NCBI GenBank assembly: GCA_023101885.1
Contig: JALPQD010000102.1
Coordinates: 4,710,971 to 4,774,970, forward strand
Length of the DNA: 64,000 nucleotides
Direction of reading: 5' to 3'
DNA from: Typhlomys cinereus
Taxonomy: Eukaryota; Chordata; Mammalia; Rodentia; Platacanthomyidae
Both the position numbers and the translations under genes were made by a program. Numbering within the stretch: the first letter of the stretch is position 1; every line of letters begins with the position of its first letter. Shown piece after piece: positions 12,181 to 24,462 of this stretch. Below the pieces are notes generated by a model. That model was not told the DNA's origin. It ran no database searches and was given only the letters and a program-made list of their open reading frames with translations.

Positions 12181-12719
12181 CAACCACCCATTCCACCTCC
12201 CAGCAGTTTTCCGTGCAAGTTTCTGCAACTGCCAAGAAATAGAAAGACAGTGTGACAGGCACTCTGAACTGACTAGAAGGAGTTAGGGCTGTGGGGGAAA
12301 GAAGAGGAAGAGGAAATGGGACTCAGACTAGAAAGTCATCTGTAAACAGATGGTCCTGTCCCTCTAGTAATTTCACTCCTGACAACATCATACCTCACAT
12401 AGGGGGAAGGAGACCTGACATGTAAATGCCACAGTACAGAAAGACTGTGGGTTACTGCCATAAGCCACAAGTCATAATTTTATAATACTCTTGTACTTTG
12501 TGAATTCCACCCTCCCTCCTATATCTTGGGAAGAAAGAGAAAAAAAGGAGGATCAAAGATGTAGCAAGCAGAAGTTAAAAGTAATACATGTTGATCCCAG
12601 ACTTCAAAAAGTTTTAAGACAAAGAAACAAACAAAAAGAGCACTGTAGATGGAGTACCACAATATGCATTTGTTTCGAATTGTAATATTCATGGAAAAAA
12701 CTGAAAACCTGTGTACCAA
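12181..12719. other. Unassigned DNA
   Basis: No repeat or exon recognised. Confidence 0.35.
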
Positions 12720-12872
12720 GCCAGGCTTAGAGGTTCACACCTGTCATCCAAGCCCTTGGGAGGTTGAAGCCAGAGGATTGCTATAAATTTAAGACCAGCC
12801 TGGTCTACATACTGAGTTCTACACACTGGACTACAGGAGGAAGCCCTGTCTGGAAACTAAAAACAAACAAAA
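12720..12872 (+). mobile_element. B1 SINE
   Basis: 'gccaggcttagaggttcaca', 'gggaggttgaagccagagga', 'aagaccagcctggtctacat' and 'aagccctgtctggaaacta', then an AAAC-rich tail (12858-12872). Nearly full-length B1. Confidence 0.85.
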
Positions 12873-13071
12873 AAGGCTCATGTGAAGTATCACCTAGATT
12901 TAAGAGTTGTTCAGATTTTGCCTTTCTTCCTTGTTCTGCTTATTAAACCATGATCTTCTAAACACATAACTATAACACTGTAATCACATCTTAGAAATAA
13001 AACATTGCTATATTATCTAATATACAGATCATACTCAAGTGTCCCTGGTTTTCTTTTGTATAGTGTTACAA

Positions 13072-13211
13072 AGAAGAAGAAGATGAGGAGGAGAAAAAGA
13101 AGGAGGAGGGAGAGGAGGAAGAGGAGGAGGAGGAGAAGGAGGAGGAGGATGAGGAGGAAGAGAAGAAGAAGAAGAAGAAGAAGAAGAAGAAGAAGAAATG
13201 GAGAAAGGAAA
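13072..13211. repeat. GAA/GGA polypurine tract
   Basis: About 140 nt of almost uninterrupted purines, first GAG/GGA-rich and ending in a pure (GAA)n block at 13162-13196. It encodes only Arg/Lys/Glu or Leu/Ser/Pro runs in the six frames, so those frames are not genes. Confidence 0.9.
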
Positions 13212-14627
13212 GGAAACAGTACACAAACCCAAGCTTCATCCACTAAGACTGAAGTTTATTCGGGAAGCTCCTCCAAAACTCCACTGAGAGAGCAGCAATT
13301 TCTCCATCAGATGGAAATCACTACTACTTTGGAGTCAGAGATACATGTTTGTAACAGTTGAAGTGCAAGGGGAAGGGATTTTGCTTTGACTGGTTGGTTC
13401 AGTCCTGAATAGCTAAGAGATTGTCCAGTTGTCTGTTTTCCTTATCAGATCCTATTAACATTCTTAGTGGAGTCTCTGTTCTGAAGCTTGGTTCCCAATC
13501 TATCAAAATCAGACTCTTGAGGAATAAAAAGAAAAAATATGGATAAGATTAAGAGAAATTGGGAAATTGAGAGATGGGGAAACAGAGTGAGTAATCTCTC
13601 TAAATTGCTTCTTGGGGGTGAGGGGCATTTGGAAGGAGATGATGTGAGGATTAGTTGATTGTTCTAGTTATGATGTCTCCCATTCAGTCCTAGGTACAGT
13701 GGAGTAGTCAGAGGGCTAGGAGGACAAAACAGATACCACTGGTGAGCCAGAGGTGGTAGAATAGCTTCATTTTTCCTGGTGGGCTGGTGAGTGTGGAACT
13801 TGTAGATTCAACGTAGGCTTCAAGTCGGTTTTCTCAGTGCATGTACCGTCTTCCGTGTAGGTTTCTGACCTCGATTTCCACTGCTCCCCCTCTCTGTTCT
13901 CACTGCCTTTGGAAATCTACCTATATTTCTGTCTTTTGAGGATCTTCATTGCTGGGCAGAGAGGGATGGAATCCATTCTGTGACTTCCTGCTGAAGACGG
14001 ATGTAGTAGGGGATTATAGTCAAATGTCCTCAAAATAAGGATCAAGAGGACCATGTGGACCATCATTGTGGACTTGATGGAACTTAACCTAAAAGAGACA
14101 AAAACAACTGACAAGGTTATTTTTCTAAACTGTTTCATTATAAGGGTTATTAATGAGGCAATGAGGTAAGAATTAGTTGGTTGATGTTTTGAATGTGATG
14201 TACTTTATCTAAGCTAGCTGTTAGTGGACCTAGAGATCTAGGAAAGGAAGAAGAGAAGGCCCTGTATCATTGGTGAGGCTCCACATTCAGCTGGAAAAAG
14301 AGGAACCATATATTTCTGCCTGTTCTCTTATTTCTTTTATATTATTTAATATTGTACCAGACTAATTTACAAAATAGCAACACTTTTCAAGGTCTAAACA
14401 GGCTTCCTATGTTATATTTAGTGATAAAGTCTCTTAAAGTTATTTTACTGTAGACCAAAACATTCTCTCTGCTTTCTACAACTCTCCCATTTCTTGCCAG
14501 ATTTTAAGTGTTTTGAAAAATGATCTGATACACTGTGTAAGATCATGATTCCTTTTTTTCCCATCATTTGCTTCATATTTATATTTATTTAGAACTGAAG
14601 TCACTAGGCATGCATCTTGGTAGGAAA
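13212..14627. other. Unassigned DNA
   Basis: No repeat consensus or exon recognised. Confidence 0.35.
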
Positions 14628-15115
14628 TGCTATTGACAGAAGGGCTGGGGGCATTGAGAACAGAGAGGGAAACCAGAGGGAATTAAGAAAGGCCACAAGC
14701 CTATGTGAAAGGCACCATATACACCGGGAGAGCTGACCTGAAGCCTTCACAACATTCAGCACATAGGCACCCCACCAGGGGGTCCACTACAAAGATAGCT
14801 AGCAGGACTCGCTAACCTGGCTCCACCAGGGACAACCAACCAAAAATCATAGAGGAAACCAATAGAATCCATCTATGATCTCCTTAAAGTTCATAAAAGG
14901 GACACCAACAGTCCAGAGCTTTGGAGCAAGACTTGGAACTTTCTGACTCTGTGTACAACCAGAGATGACATTTTGCTCGCCTGATTCTCCTTAGCAATCA
15001 GATGTCCCTTTTCCTGCTTTTCAATACATTTTGCTTAAATCATTCAATCATGCCTTGGCTTCAATCTTGAGTCTGAGATGCAAGAACCTGGACAGAAATC
15101 CCATAATATTGTCAT
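14628..15115 (+). mobile_element. LTR-like element (class I or II ERV), probable solo LTR
   Basis: GC-richer U3-like part, then a TATA-like 'cataaaaggga' (14893-14903), an initiator-side stretch 'cagagctttggagcaagact', an AATACA-type poly(A) region near 15025 and a U5-like end 'gatgcaagaacctggacaga'. I found no convincing target-site duplication and no internal viral genes nearby. Family not identified. Confidence 0.45.
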
Positions 15116-15227
15116 GAACCAATCTTCCTGAAGTTAAACCTTACTTTGCAAGCTTCTCACTAAGCTAAGTGAAATTATCTCAGACTAAGGTGGGAAAATT
15201 ACCGCTTCGCACAGGCCAAATCTGCAA

Positions 15228-15385
15228 GTGTTGCTTGTTGGAACTCAGCCATGTTCATTCATTTACATATTTTAGGGTAACTTTCTGTTTCATGCTCTGA
15301 AGGCAGATTTGAGTAGGCGTAACAGAGACTGTGTGGTCTCCAAAGTCGAAAATATTTACTATTTGGCTTGTCAAAAGACAAAATT
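15228..15385 (+). mobile_element. Old hAT-type MER element, second copy
   Basis: 'cattcatttacatattttag', 'gaaggcagatttgagtaggc', 'gtaacagagactgtgtggtc' and 'gaaaatatttactatttgg' match the same MER family as 4180-4392, in a neighbouring part of its consensus. Confidence 0.6.
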
Positions 15386-16194
15386 ATAACTTCAAAGATC
15401 TAATTGGCTTTTATGTGTGATTCTAGAATCTGGCAATACCTCATTCTGTAAAATAGAAAAAGTGTGGAGCCAAATAAAGAAGTTTGACTCTATCAGCAGA
15501 GAAGAACTGAAGAAAGGAAACAGAAAGAGAACAAAGGGCATTTGCATTTTCAGCTCTCTTTCCTCATTTATCCAGAAGGAACTTCCTTATCATGTTGGCT
15601 AAATTGGCTTTCCTGTCTCTCTTTGCTCTTCCTTCCCCCAACTGCTCCAACACACAGTCTGTTTCATAATAGATCAGATAATTCAGATGGTGGAACAGAA
15701 CTTCAGTATGAATGACTCTATTTTGGTTTGCTCTGTTGGATATGATGTGATAGCTTGGTCCAAACTAGTGGGTCTTGCAATTTTATTTAACAGGCACTTT
15801 TTAAGTATGTTTTCTGACTCCCTAATCTAGAACAGGAAACAAAAATTACTTTTTGCTTTGAATTTTAGTTAGTTTTTATATTAAGTCTCCTGAATGGTCT
15901 CAACGGCTGGGAGATAGAAAGAGCTATGTTTATCAAAACCACTTATCTTCAATTTTTAATTGTCTTCCCTTTAATGACTTCTTTAATGGCTTTACTTCAC
16001 GCACTTGGATTTAATCCAAACTTTTGGGTTTGAAATCCAAGGAAAAGTTCCCAGGCACTATATCCTTTGTCCTAGAATATTGGTTCCCTACATTCTAGTT
16101 CAAGGGTGAACTAGAATAAAAAAATTAATTAAATTTAAAAATTAAAATAAAAATGAAATCCAAACCAATTAATCAAAACAAAATCCAGAAACTC
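15386..16194. other. Unassigned AT-rich DNA
   Basis: No element recognised. Near 16120-16170 it is A-rich. Confidence 0.35.
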
Positions 16195-16366
16195 AGGTGG
16201 AAAATTTTAAATGGAGATTATCATCTGGGGGAAGGAAGGCAACCAGTTGAGAAAGGGAGAGGGAACAGAGGAGGGTAATAAGGGAAGAAGAGAACAAAGA
16301 GAACCAAGTATAGTGACATAGATGCATAAAGACTCTGTAATGAACTCCATTACTTTGAATGTTAAC
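16195..16366 (+). mobile_element. L1 3' UTR fragment, sense
   Basis: A purine-rich tract (16225-16300) is followed by 'gtgacatagatgcataaaga' and 'aactccattactttgaatgt', resembling the end of rodent L1 3' UTRs. Confidence 0.45.
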
Positions 16367-16693
16367 TGCTGTGGTTTGAATGTGAAAAGTGCCCCCTCTG
16401 GCTCAGGTGTTGGAAAACTTGGTCCCCGGCTGCTGGTGTTGTTCAGGAAAGTAGAGGTGGAAAGTTCTAGAGGGAATATTCACTTGAGGTAGGTCTTGAG
16501 GCTTGATAGCCCAACTCCACTTCCTGGTTTCTCTCTGCTTTCTGAGTGTGAGTGCAACGTGACCCAGCCGCCATGCCTTCCCCACCAAGATGGACTCTCC
16601 CTCTCTTTGGCACCATGAACAAAGTAATTCTTTTATCCTTGAATTGTTTGGGGCAGATTATTTTATCAAAACAGTTGAAGAGTAATTGAAGCA
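16367..16693 (+). mobile_element. MaLR-type LTR, sense
   Basis: Begins 'tgctgtggtttgaatgtgaa' and ends near 'agagtaattgaagca', the usual MaLR head and tail. About 327 bp. I found no matching 5-bp flanks. Confidence 0.55.
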
Positions 16694-16934
16694 ATATCCT
16701 AAATAATTAATATATAAAAATAAAATGCAGGTGATTAAGTCATACCCGCAAAGATTTCAATTCATAAAGCATGTAGTGAGAGGTAGGAGTCTGTGTCTCT
16801 CCCAAGAATTCGAGGTCAGTCTGGTCCAAATTATTTGAAACTGCATTTTGGAAATGATGGCCTTAGTGAGAGCAAAATAGTTACCTTTGACTTCTCCATG
16901 TCTTATTCCAAGTTTGAGTTCCTTCTTCTTTGTG

Positions 16935-17145
16935 CCAAGTTAGGTATGGAGGATGTGATGGTACATACCTGTAAACTTAGCGCTTGACAGACTGAGGCAG
17001 CTGTTGTAAGCTCAAGGTGAGTCTTGACTATTTAGCAAGTTCTGAGCCAAACTCGGCTGCACAGTGAGACCCAGTTTTGAAAATAATTGGTCTATGCAAA
17101 TCTGAGGCAAGTTTGGACTATATAGCAAGACCCAATCAATCAATA
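16935..17145 (+). mobile_element. B1-related SINE, old
   Basis: 'gatgtgatggtacatacctg', 'gactgaggcagctgttgtaa', 'ctgcacagtgagacccagtt', followed by a second partial 'actatatagcaagaccca'. Diverged, perhaps a dimeric or proto-B1 form. Confidence 0.55.
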
Positions 17146-17154
17146 TGAAAATAT

Positions 17155-17615
17155 GAAAAAATACTTATATCAGTACTGTTCATAATAACTAAAAATCTTG
17201 AAGTCAATCAAGAGGAAAATGGATAAATAATCGTGGAATATTTCATAAATGGGACAGTGTAGCAATAAGAAGAGTGAATTATTAATATAAAAATACAGAT
17301 ACATCTCATAGACATTAATACTGACTCAAAGGGGCAAGAAATGAATGCACATCATTTGATTCCATTTTAAAAAGTTTGGAACCATGTAATTAATCAGTGA
17401 TAACGGAAATCAGAAAAACACTTACCTTATGGAAAGAGTTGGCTAAGAAGGGGCTAAAAGAAACCTTTTGGGATGCTGGAAATACATTTTGATCTTGGTG
17501 GCAATTTCTCAGTGGATACATATGTAAAAGTTCATTAAGCTTCATAAGTAAGACTGATGTTCTCTGCACCTTATTATAGATATCTTAATTTTCAATTAAA
17601 AAGTTAAGAAAAAGA
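17155..17615 (+). mobile_element. L1M 3' end, sense
   Basis: 'tactgttcataataactaaa', 'aggaaaatggataaataat', 'catttgattccattttaaaa', 'gtggatacatatgtaaaag' and 'tttcaattaaaaagtt' give the order of old L1 ORF2 end plus 3' UTR. Confidence 0.75.
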
Positions 17616-17841
17616 ATCTGGGACAAGCTTCAATTGTCTCTGCAGTATGACTGCCACAGGCTTCATTTGGCCTATTCCCAGACTTCATTAATTCCTTAAA
17701 TCCCTCACTCTTTCCCAAGCTACGCCTGGTCATCCCTAAATGGACATTCATATTACTTTTCTCACCCAGTTGTTGTGAAAATGAAATATATGAGCACAGA
17801 ACAACAGCAACAACAACAACAAAAATGAACCATTCCTGGGG

Positions 17842-18168
17842 TGTCATGGTTTGAAATGTGAGTTGTCCCCCACAGACTCATGTATTTAAATGAATCTTCA
17901 GTTGTTTGGGGAGGTCATGGCACTTTTAGAAGATGAAGTTTTGCTGGAGGAAGACAGTCACAGGGGGTGGGCCTTGAGGTTGGTTAGGTCCTCCCTCCTT
18001 TCAAAAGGAGTTGGTCTTGCAGTTTTGTAGCTTTCAATTTCCATGATAGACATGACCCAAGCCTGCCTGTATCTCCACTCTAGAACCGTAAGCTCAATAA
18101 ATCTCCCTTTTCCCCCTTAAGTTGAATATGAGTATTTTCTCAAGCTGCAGAAAAGAGTAACCAGTACA
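17842..18168 (+). mobile_element. MaLR-type solo LTR with TG...CA ends
   Basis: Starts 'tgtcatggtttgaaatgtg', has a poly(A) signal AATAAA near 18096 and ends 'aaaagagtaaccagtaca'. Flanks are TGGGG (17837-17841) and TGGAG (18169-18173), a 5-bp target-site duplication with one change. Length 327 bp. Closely related in layout to 35049-35379 on the other strand. Confidence 0.75.
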
Positions 18169-18307
18169 TGGAGAGACAGTAAAATATATTTGTTATTCTT
18201 AGCACACATCAGTGCATATATATAAATATGGTGGTTATAATTTAAACCAAAGTGACTAACTTTTAACCTCAACAATATGATTTCTTAAAAATACATGTTG
18301 ATCAAAA

Positions 18308-18395
18308 CTCTCAAGGGTTGGAGGTACAGCTTGGTGGCAGAGGTCTTACATAGTAGGCACAAGGCCCTAAGTTCAATTCCTGGCATTGAAATAAA
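18308..18395 (+). mobile_element. ID-like SINE
   Basis: 'gttggaggtacagcttggtg' head and 'ggccctaagttcaattcctg' B box, then an 'aaataaataaag' tail. Confidence 0.7.
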
Positions 18396-19334
18396 TAAAG
18401 AATAGCAAAAAAATAAGTGGAGAAAAGGTCATCAACATTCTTTTTAACTACCCCTTTTTTATTTGACAACATTTTTTAAAATATTAAACAGAGTAACAAA
18501 GACAAAAAAGCAAATGAATGAATTCAGCACTTGGGTAGACTTTATTAAATAAAAAGTGTCCCTTGCTTTCCCCTTCACTCTTCAGAGGCTGTCACCAATT
18601 TGAAAGCAACTGTGCCTGAGTTCTGTTTTTTGGGGGATGGGGGGCAGTTCTCTGTATGTACTGTTGGTCTGAAGCAGATTATTAGCAGCAATCAGTGCAT
18701 GCAAGCCAAGGACCAATTAAGTACAGTTCCCTGAAGAAGAAGATGCTTTGGAACACAGCCTTGTCTCTGACAGAGTCGACATTGCTCCTTTGTCCTTTGC
18801 CTAACCCAGCCCCTTCAGCTTCACTCCTGCCAGCACCAAGACATTTGGTAAAATAAGTACTAGGAGGTACCCAACCACAGCCACACAGCTGAGGCTTTGT
18901 CTCCTCTCAGATAAACACAGTCTGAACAATGAGACACTGTCTGAGGAGACACGTGCGGTAGGAAGGGTGCTTAGTTAGATTCTCTCTTTTGACTAGTTAC
19001 TAGATCTGCAAAGCTTAGTTTGTCCTTACTGGGTTCCCATTTTCTTGAGTTGATTCCCTAGTGACAGCTGATATTCCCTCCAGTGTGGCGCTGCCTAGAA
19101 GTTCCAATGATGCTCCTAGGCATGGGAACTCTTCCACAAAGTCTCTCTCTGCAGTTGGGGATGGGAAAAACTAGAGGATTTCTGGAGCCTGGGTCCTTAA
19201 ACGTGGAATTAAGTTACCAGTGTTTCTCTTTGAGAATTACTAGATTCTTGTATTATGGTGCTCATAAATATTTTACAGTATTTCTGGGCTATTTCAATTG
19301 GAGTTTGAGTGCATATAAAATCTCGTGTATTTTC
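18396..19334. other. Unassigned DNA
   Basis: No repeat or exon recognised. A G-rich run lies near 18629-18645. Confidence 0.35.
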
Positions 19335-19765
19335 TTAGTCTGTTTGCTTTCTGTTATAACAGAATACCTGGGACTAGGTAAGTTATTCAGAAGATGTTTA
19401 TTTTAACTCACTGTTCCAGAGGTGGGCAAGTCCAAGATTAAAGGATGGCATCTACTGGTGAGGGCCTCAAGCTGCCTCAAATTGTGGTGACAATTTGTGG
19501 GGGCAGTGCTAAGTATTGAGCCGGGGCCTTTTGCTTTCTAGTCAGGATTTCTACTGTGCTTCATGTTCAGCTTCTGGCTCTACTTATAACAGCTTGCTCT
19601 TACACTATTAATCCATTGCAGAAACTCATCTAGTCTCACAAGAGAGAAAGTAATTCATCTTATATAATCAACATTATAAAGGCCATGGCAACTCTTAACA
19701 CCACCTTACTTGAGACCAAGCCCCAGTATGGGCCCCAACATGGGGACCAACCACATACAAACAAA
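19335..19765 (-). mobile_element. MaLR LTR (MST/MLT-like), antisense
   Basis: 'cttagtctgtttgctttctg', 'ttataacagaatacctggga' and 'cactgttccagaggtgggca' are the antisense MaLR landmarks. The far end 'gccccaacatggggacca' also fits. Confidence 0.6.
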
Positions 19766-20098
19766 TGTCAGCTTACATCTTGGGTCATGAAATGCATTTT
19801 GTTTTTAACGGCCATTTTGCTTGCTATGCCTCTAGTTGAATCACTGGTTCTATTGATCTGGAGAATGATCTACACCAGCCATGCATTCAGTTTTGAATGA
19901 GCGAGTGTACTAAGTATATAGCAAGAAAAAGCAAGATAAGCAGCAATAGCACTGAGAGAAGCAGCGAACAGAGAAAGAAATGTCATCAAGTCAGCAACTC
20001 ACGACATCCTGCAGAGATGACAACATTAGCCCAACTGAGAGCAAACAGAAGCTAACAGGGTCAAATGGTCGTGATGGGGTGGCAGAGGGGGTACTTAG

Positions 20099-20310
20099 GA
20101 ACATCCAGCAGAAATCCAATGGGGAAGCTCTGTTGAGACAGCCAGCCAGGTAGAGTTCCAGATTGTAACTCTCAGGAGATTTCCAAGCTAAAAAAAAAAG
20201 ATAGCACATAGATAATATCATCAGATTGAGCTTTGAGCTTTTATGATCACCCAACAGAAATGACTGGGAAAGCCCTGCTGAAACACACATGTTGGAGTTC
20301 CCAAGTGAGA
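20099..20310 (+). repeat. Two diverged copies of a ~65-bp motif, 147 bp apart
   Basis: 'catccagcagaaatccaatg' through 'tagagttccagattg' (from 20101) is echoed from 20248 by 'cacccaacagaaatgactgg' through 'ttggagttcccaagtg'. The spacing of about 147 bp suggests an old tandem duplication. Function unknown. Confidence 0.4.
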
Positions 20311-20399
20311 GAACCAGACAGAGCAAAGCACTCTACGGATGAACTTCCAGAGCTTTTCATTCCTAAGGTGATCATTTTTATATTTATTTATCTATTGAA

Positions 20400-20965
20400 C
20401 TTGATTTTATTTCTTTCTTTCTTTATTCATTTATTTATTTATATTTTCGACAGTTTCCTATACAAACGCAATGATTTTATGACATTTCCACTCCTTGTTA
20501 ACTGATCCCGCCCCCTCTCCTTTCCCAATATAAATCTTCTTTCCAACCAGTGTCCTTCCTGCTTTCCTGTCTTTCTGCGCGTGCAGTCCCTTGAGTTCCT
20601 CTGGGTTTTCTGTACTGACATGTACCTGCGTACTTGCTGGTGTTAGGATGGTATATAGTCTGTGGGTACACCACTGAGGAAAGTAGCTCCCTCCTCCCCA
20701 TCTTCTTTCAATAGTCTTCAGGACGGTGTGGTGCCTCTTGAGATGTTCCCCCTTCCATGATAAAATGTGGCTAGGCCAGATCTTGTGCTGGTCTTGTGTG
20801 GAAGTAGACACAGCCAGAGTGAGTTTGTGGTGTAATAACCCTATCATATTCAGAAGATCATGTCTGGCAGCACCCTTCCCAAGTTTCTGGCTCTTGCATT
20901 CTTATCACTCCCTCTTGTTTGATGTTCCTTGAGCCTTGGGGTGGGGTGATTTAGATGTTGCAGCC
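20400..20965 (-). mobile_element. Rodent L1 3' UTR, antisense
   Basis: On the minus strand this reads as a 3' UTR. It has a CAAGAGGG-type start (from about 20930), 'aaagatggg'-like and G-rich purine stretches, a GGGGGCGGG patch (20508-20516) and an A/T-rich tail at 20400-20440. It shares sequence with 32225-32486 (plus): 'gctactttcctcagtggtgt' corresponds to 'gtactttcctcagtgttata'. The frames across it are non-coding. Confidence 0.65.
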
Positions 20966-21375
20966 TTTTATATCATGGAATAAACTATCATAACGTCAGT
21001 GGGACTCTTACTTTCCAGCTGTTCTCAAGGCTTCAATGCCTAAAGTACCCTTTGCTGTTTGCAGTCTTTCCCTCTCCCTGTTACAGAGTCAGAGAGGGTC
21101 AGCCTCTAAAGGACACTTGACAGAAATATGCTTAAGTTTGAGGCACAGGAGGGGTCCCTTAATCCCAGAGTCCCCTTCGAGCATTTTTTATTCACTTCAT
21201 TTATTAATTTATTCAATACCTATTTTGTTGTGCTTTACTGTAGTCAGGCATCTCTCTGTAGCTAGGCAGTATATCAATGAACATGAACAGGTTCCTAGCA
21301 TCATGGCCTGATATTCTAATTGAAAAATGAAAGATAGGAACTTACATACATTCATGTCATGCAAAGTTAGGTCAT
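20966..21375. other. Unassigned DNA
   Basis: No repeat or exon recognised. Confidence 0.35.
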
Positions 21376-21517
21376 GAGCTGGAAACATGGCTCGGCATGC
21401 TCAGTATGTAAATCTAGCAACCTGCGCTCAATCCCTGTAGCCTACATGGTGGAAGATGAGAAATGACTTCTGAACGTTGTCTGACCTTCACACAGGTGCC
21501 ATTGCAGGAATATACCT

Positions 21518-21580
<63 letters not shown>

Positions 21581-21640
21581 TCTCTCCCTCCCTCCCTCTC
21601 AAGTAAATAAGTAGAATATTAAACAACAAAATTAGGTCAC
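21376..21640 (+). mobile_element. B2/B3-type SINE with (TC)n, sense
   Basis: 'gagctggaaacatggctcgg' head, 'cctgcgctcaatccctgtag' B box and 'ctgaccttcacacaggtgcc', then (TC)n at 21520-21577 and an 'aagtaaataagtagaatatt' tail. Confidence 0.75.
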
Positions 21641-23204
21641 AGAGTAAACCTCATGAAAAAGGTAGTGGTACAAATGGATAGAGAAAGACATACTCATAGT
21701 TACTTTAGGTACTCTGATCTGGTAAGAATTTTCTCAGGCGATAACTTTGCTCCTGCTGCTTTGCCTTTCTTCTCAAATCTTTCCAGGACTTGCCACCCGT
21801 TTGAGAATCCTTCTCCTAAGCCGCACTTCCCTACCTGCTCCTTATCTCGACATAGCCCCCTCCGCTCTTCCCCCTCTGTCCTACTTCCCTAGGCTTGCCT
21901 GATTTTGGATTCCTTCCTGCCTGTCTCATGTTCTCTCCTAAACACTGCCAGGAGTTCTTAAAAACAGCTCAGCCTCATTGCTAAGAATTTATATGAGTGC
22001 TTACCACATACTTTTAGTATCATCCATAGGCTTTGGAAATTGCTACTTCAGAAGTAATTTTAATATAAACCAGTGGCTTTTTAAATGTTTGGTTTGATGC
22101 GCTCTTGTACATAAAGACTGAAAAGCTCTGAAATTCTCCCATCACCTTTACCCTAGAAATGCTGCTTACACTTTAGGGAAATATCAATTCGATATAGTTC
22201 TGCCTTAATATATAGCCAGTGTGGTAGCTATTCAAAACCTACTTTTTTTTTTCTTTTCAAAACCTACTTTGTACTAAGCAGAGTACTTTGAAATCTGGAG
22301 TGGAAATGACTCTTAAAAAAAAACCCACATCCATTTTTAGTGTGACTCACATTTTGAATGGAGCCCAGACCACCTGTTGTTTATTTCTTACCATTTGGAA
22401 AGCTACCTTCATTTCTGGGTTTCCTCCAGAGAACTCAGAACAGGGATTTGCACATAGTCCTCCATTAAATAAGTAAAGCCAACAATGGATTGGGTCCTGA
22501 GATTTTGATTAGATGTTATGCAGAGGCTGTTTCTGAGTTTCTGAGAAAGGCCCTGGGGACCATCTGCTGTTTGTAACATGTGCTGACACTTAGCATAATA
22601 CCTGAGCAGTAATGACAATTGACTGCATCCTTGAATGGAAAGGGAAGGGCCAAGTCTAGCAATTAAATATTCTCAGGTTCTTCAGAATAATTTCATCCTG
22701 TGGCATTTGGAATATCTGTCTATGTCAGCGTTCTTAGACACTTTCATTTTCATAATGCAGAGTAGTTTTTATTAGAACCATAAACACGAAAGTATATTAT
22801 CTGCACAGATTTAACGGCCTAGGAAAAAGAGTGCTTTACACTCTAATTAAGAACAAAGCACCTAATTACATGAGCTTGAACTTCAGAATCACCTCTTTGT
22901 TTTGCTTCATCTTAAAATGCTGAAGGAGGAATCAGACGGACTAGGTCAGGCAAAGGAGCTATTTGAGGACTTAATAAATGGATTGGGTCTCCCAGCTGCT
23001 TAAGAGTGGCGTAGGTTAAGCCAGAAGGATGGTAACAGGCTGGCAGTCAAGAAGCTTAGCTGTTGCTTTTGCAGCCTCTGAGACTGCATTGTCAGTTTGC
23101 CAAGGAATGAGTAGCAGGCACGGTTGGCTCCCAGCTTCCCTTTCTGATCCCGCCTTCCAATGCCAGCTTCAGGCTCAGCCTCACCCAGATATCATGACTC
23201 CCCT
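21641..23204. other. Unassigned DNA
   Basis: A short direct repeat 'ttcaaaacctactttgt'-like occurs around 22232 and 22256. The first part of a 152-codon frame (23029-23487) lies here but overlaps a MER5-like fragment and shows no domain. Confidence 0.35.
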
Positions 23205-23345
23205 AGAGTCACATTTCGGAACATCTGAGAAATTCAGCAATTTCAAGCTGTGCCTTAAACCCTCAGAGCCAGAATCTTTAGTAGGGTCACAGGTCTGCAG
23301 ATGGGGCCAGCAATCTGCATTTTCTTATAAATGTAATTCAGGTCT
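23205..23345 (+). mobile_element. MER5A-like hAT fragment
   Basis: 'gccagaatctttagtagggt', 'gatggggccagcaatctgca' and 'ttttcttataaatgtaattc' closely follow the MER5 consensus order ('...agaatctctggg...ggcccagcaatctgcattt...'). Confidence 0.6.
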
Positions 23346-23574
23346 TGTCTTGAACTCAAGCTTAGTACTGACGGTTGACTTTCTAGATAGTTTCGTCTTT
23401 ATCCCAGATGCTTACTGTGCCTCAATCTGTGCCTTAAAAAATGGTTTCCTGTGTTGGATTCACAACATCTCTGCTGTAAGTTCTTAGCATGATAATACAG
23501 TTGAAGAAAGGAAGGTCACGATGGTTTGGATTTAGCGTTCTATATAAAGTTGTTAGAATGAAGCTGATGAAGAT

Positions 23575-23585
23575 TTTTTTTTTGC

Positions 23586-23680
<95 letters not shown>

Positions 23681-23930
23681 AAGAGAGAGAGAGAGAGAGT
23701 GTGTGTGTGTGCTTGTGGAGGATCAAGGGTATCTTCCAGAATCATTCTGGATTGCTCCACCTCCTTAAAATTTTGCTCTGGTGTTTCCCTGTCTGTGTCC
23801 TCCAGGGCTGGAAGTGTAGGCTGCTGCCATTTTTATTCAGTCTTCTTACATAAGATCTGGGATCAAACGCAGTTCCTTTTTCTTGCCAGCAACAGGTTTT
23901 AACCCCTGAGCTATCTCTCAGCTCTGCTGC
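23575..23930 (-). mobile_element. B2-superfamily SINE with (GT)n(GA)n(GT)n, antisense
   Basis: Minus-strand head at 23930 ('gagctgagagatagctcagg'). Body landmarks on the plus strand are 'ggatcaagggtatcttccag' and 'attctggattgctccacctc'. The tail is (GT)n 23585-23624, (GA)n 23629-23699, (GT) 23700-23711 and a T run that is the reverse of the A tail. Confidence 0.8.
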
Positions 23931-24462
23931 TGATGAGTTATTTATTATTATTATTATTATTACTCATTATTATGAGTCACCATTGTCAGTTAATCAGCAC
24001 TCACCAGTCTTTCCCCGAATGCAGAGTCCCTCCCCCAACCACGTCCAGATGATTTGCCATGAGAGTCCTCTCATTACAAGCATCAAAGCCAGTCTCTGCC
24101 TAGTTTAATGAAGGAATTTACTAGAACACTATCAGATGGCCTACAAAATCAACAAGAAATTGATAGAGCAAGGTTTATAAATAGACTGAAAACAGGCCAG
24201 GGATAGAAGTCTGTGTACCAGGAACTCCTCAATAGCTTTATATGGGAGTCACCCCTGGAACACGAAAAAAGCTTCAACAAGTTTCAGTTCTTCGCTACTA
24301 TTCTGAAGGGTCAGTTCCCATAGTAAGGGCATTTGGTCAGACTTGGCTAGTTACTTTCAGTAACAGTCTCCTATGTCTCTTATCTAATAGATGGATAATT
24401 TTCTGGTGTCAGTGGGTATGTTCCATTTGATGGCTGGCGGCCAAGAAAATAATCAATGTCAC
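23931..24462. other. Unassigned DNA with (TTA)n
   Basis: (TTA)n at 23939-23962. Nothing else recognised. Confidence 0.4.

Noticed and set aside
14628..15115. Provirus with coding capacity
   Set aside because: Only LTR-like sequence is visible. No gag, pol or env-type frames flank it.
20458..20847. 129-codon minus-strand frame
   Set aside because: It lies in the 3' UTR of an L1, which is non-coding.
23029..23487. 152-codon plus-strand frame
   Set aside because: Part overlaps a MER5-like DNA transposon, with no domain and no splice context. Likely chance.
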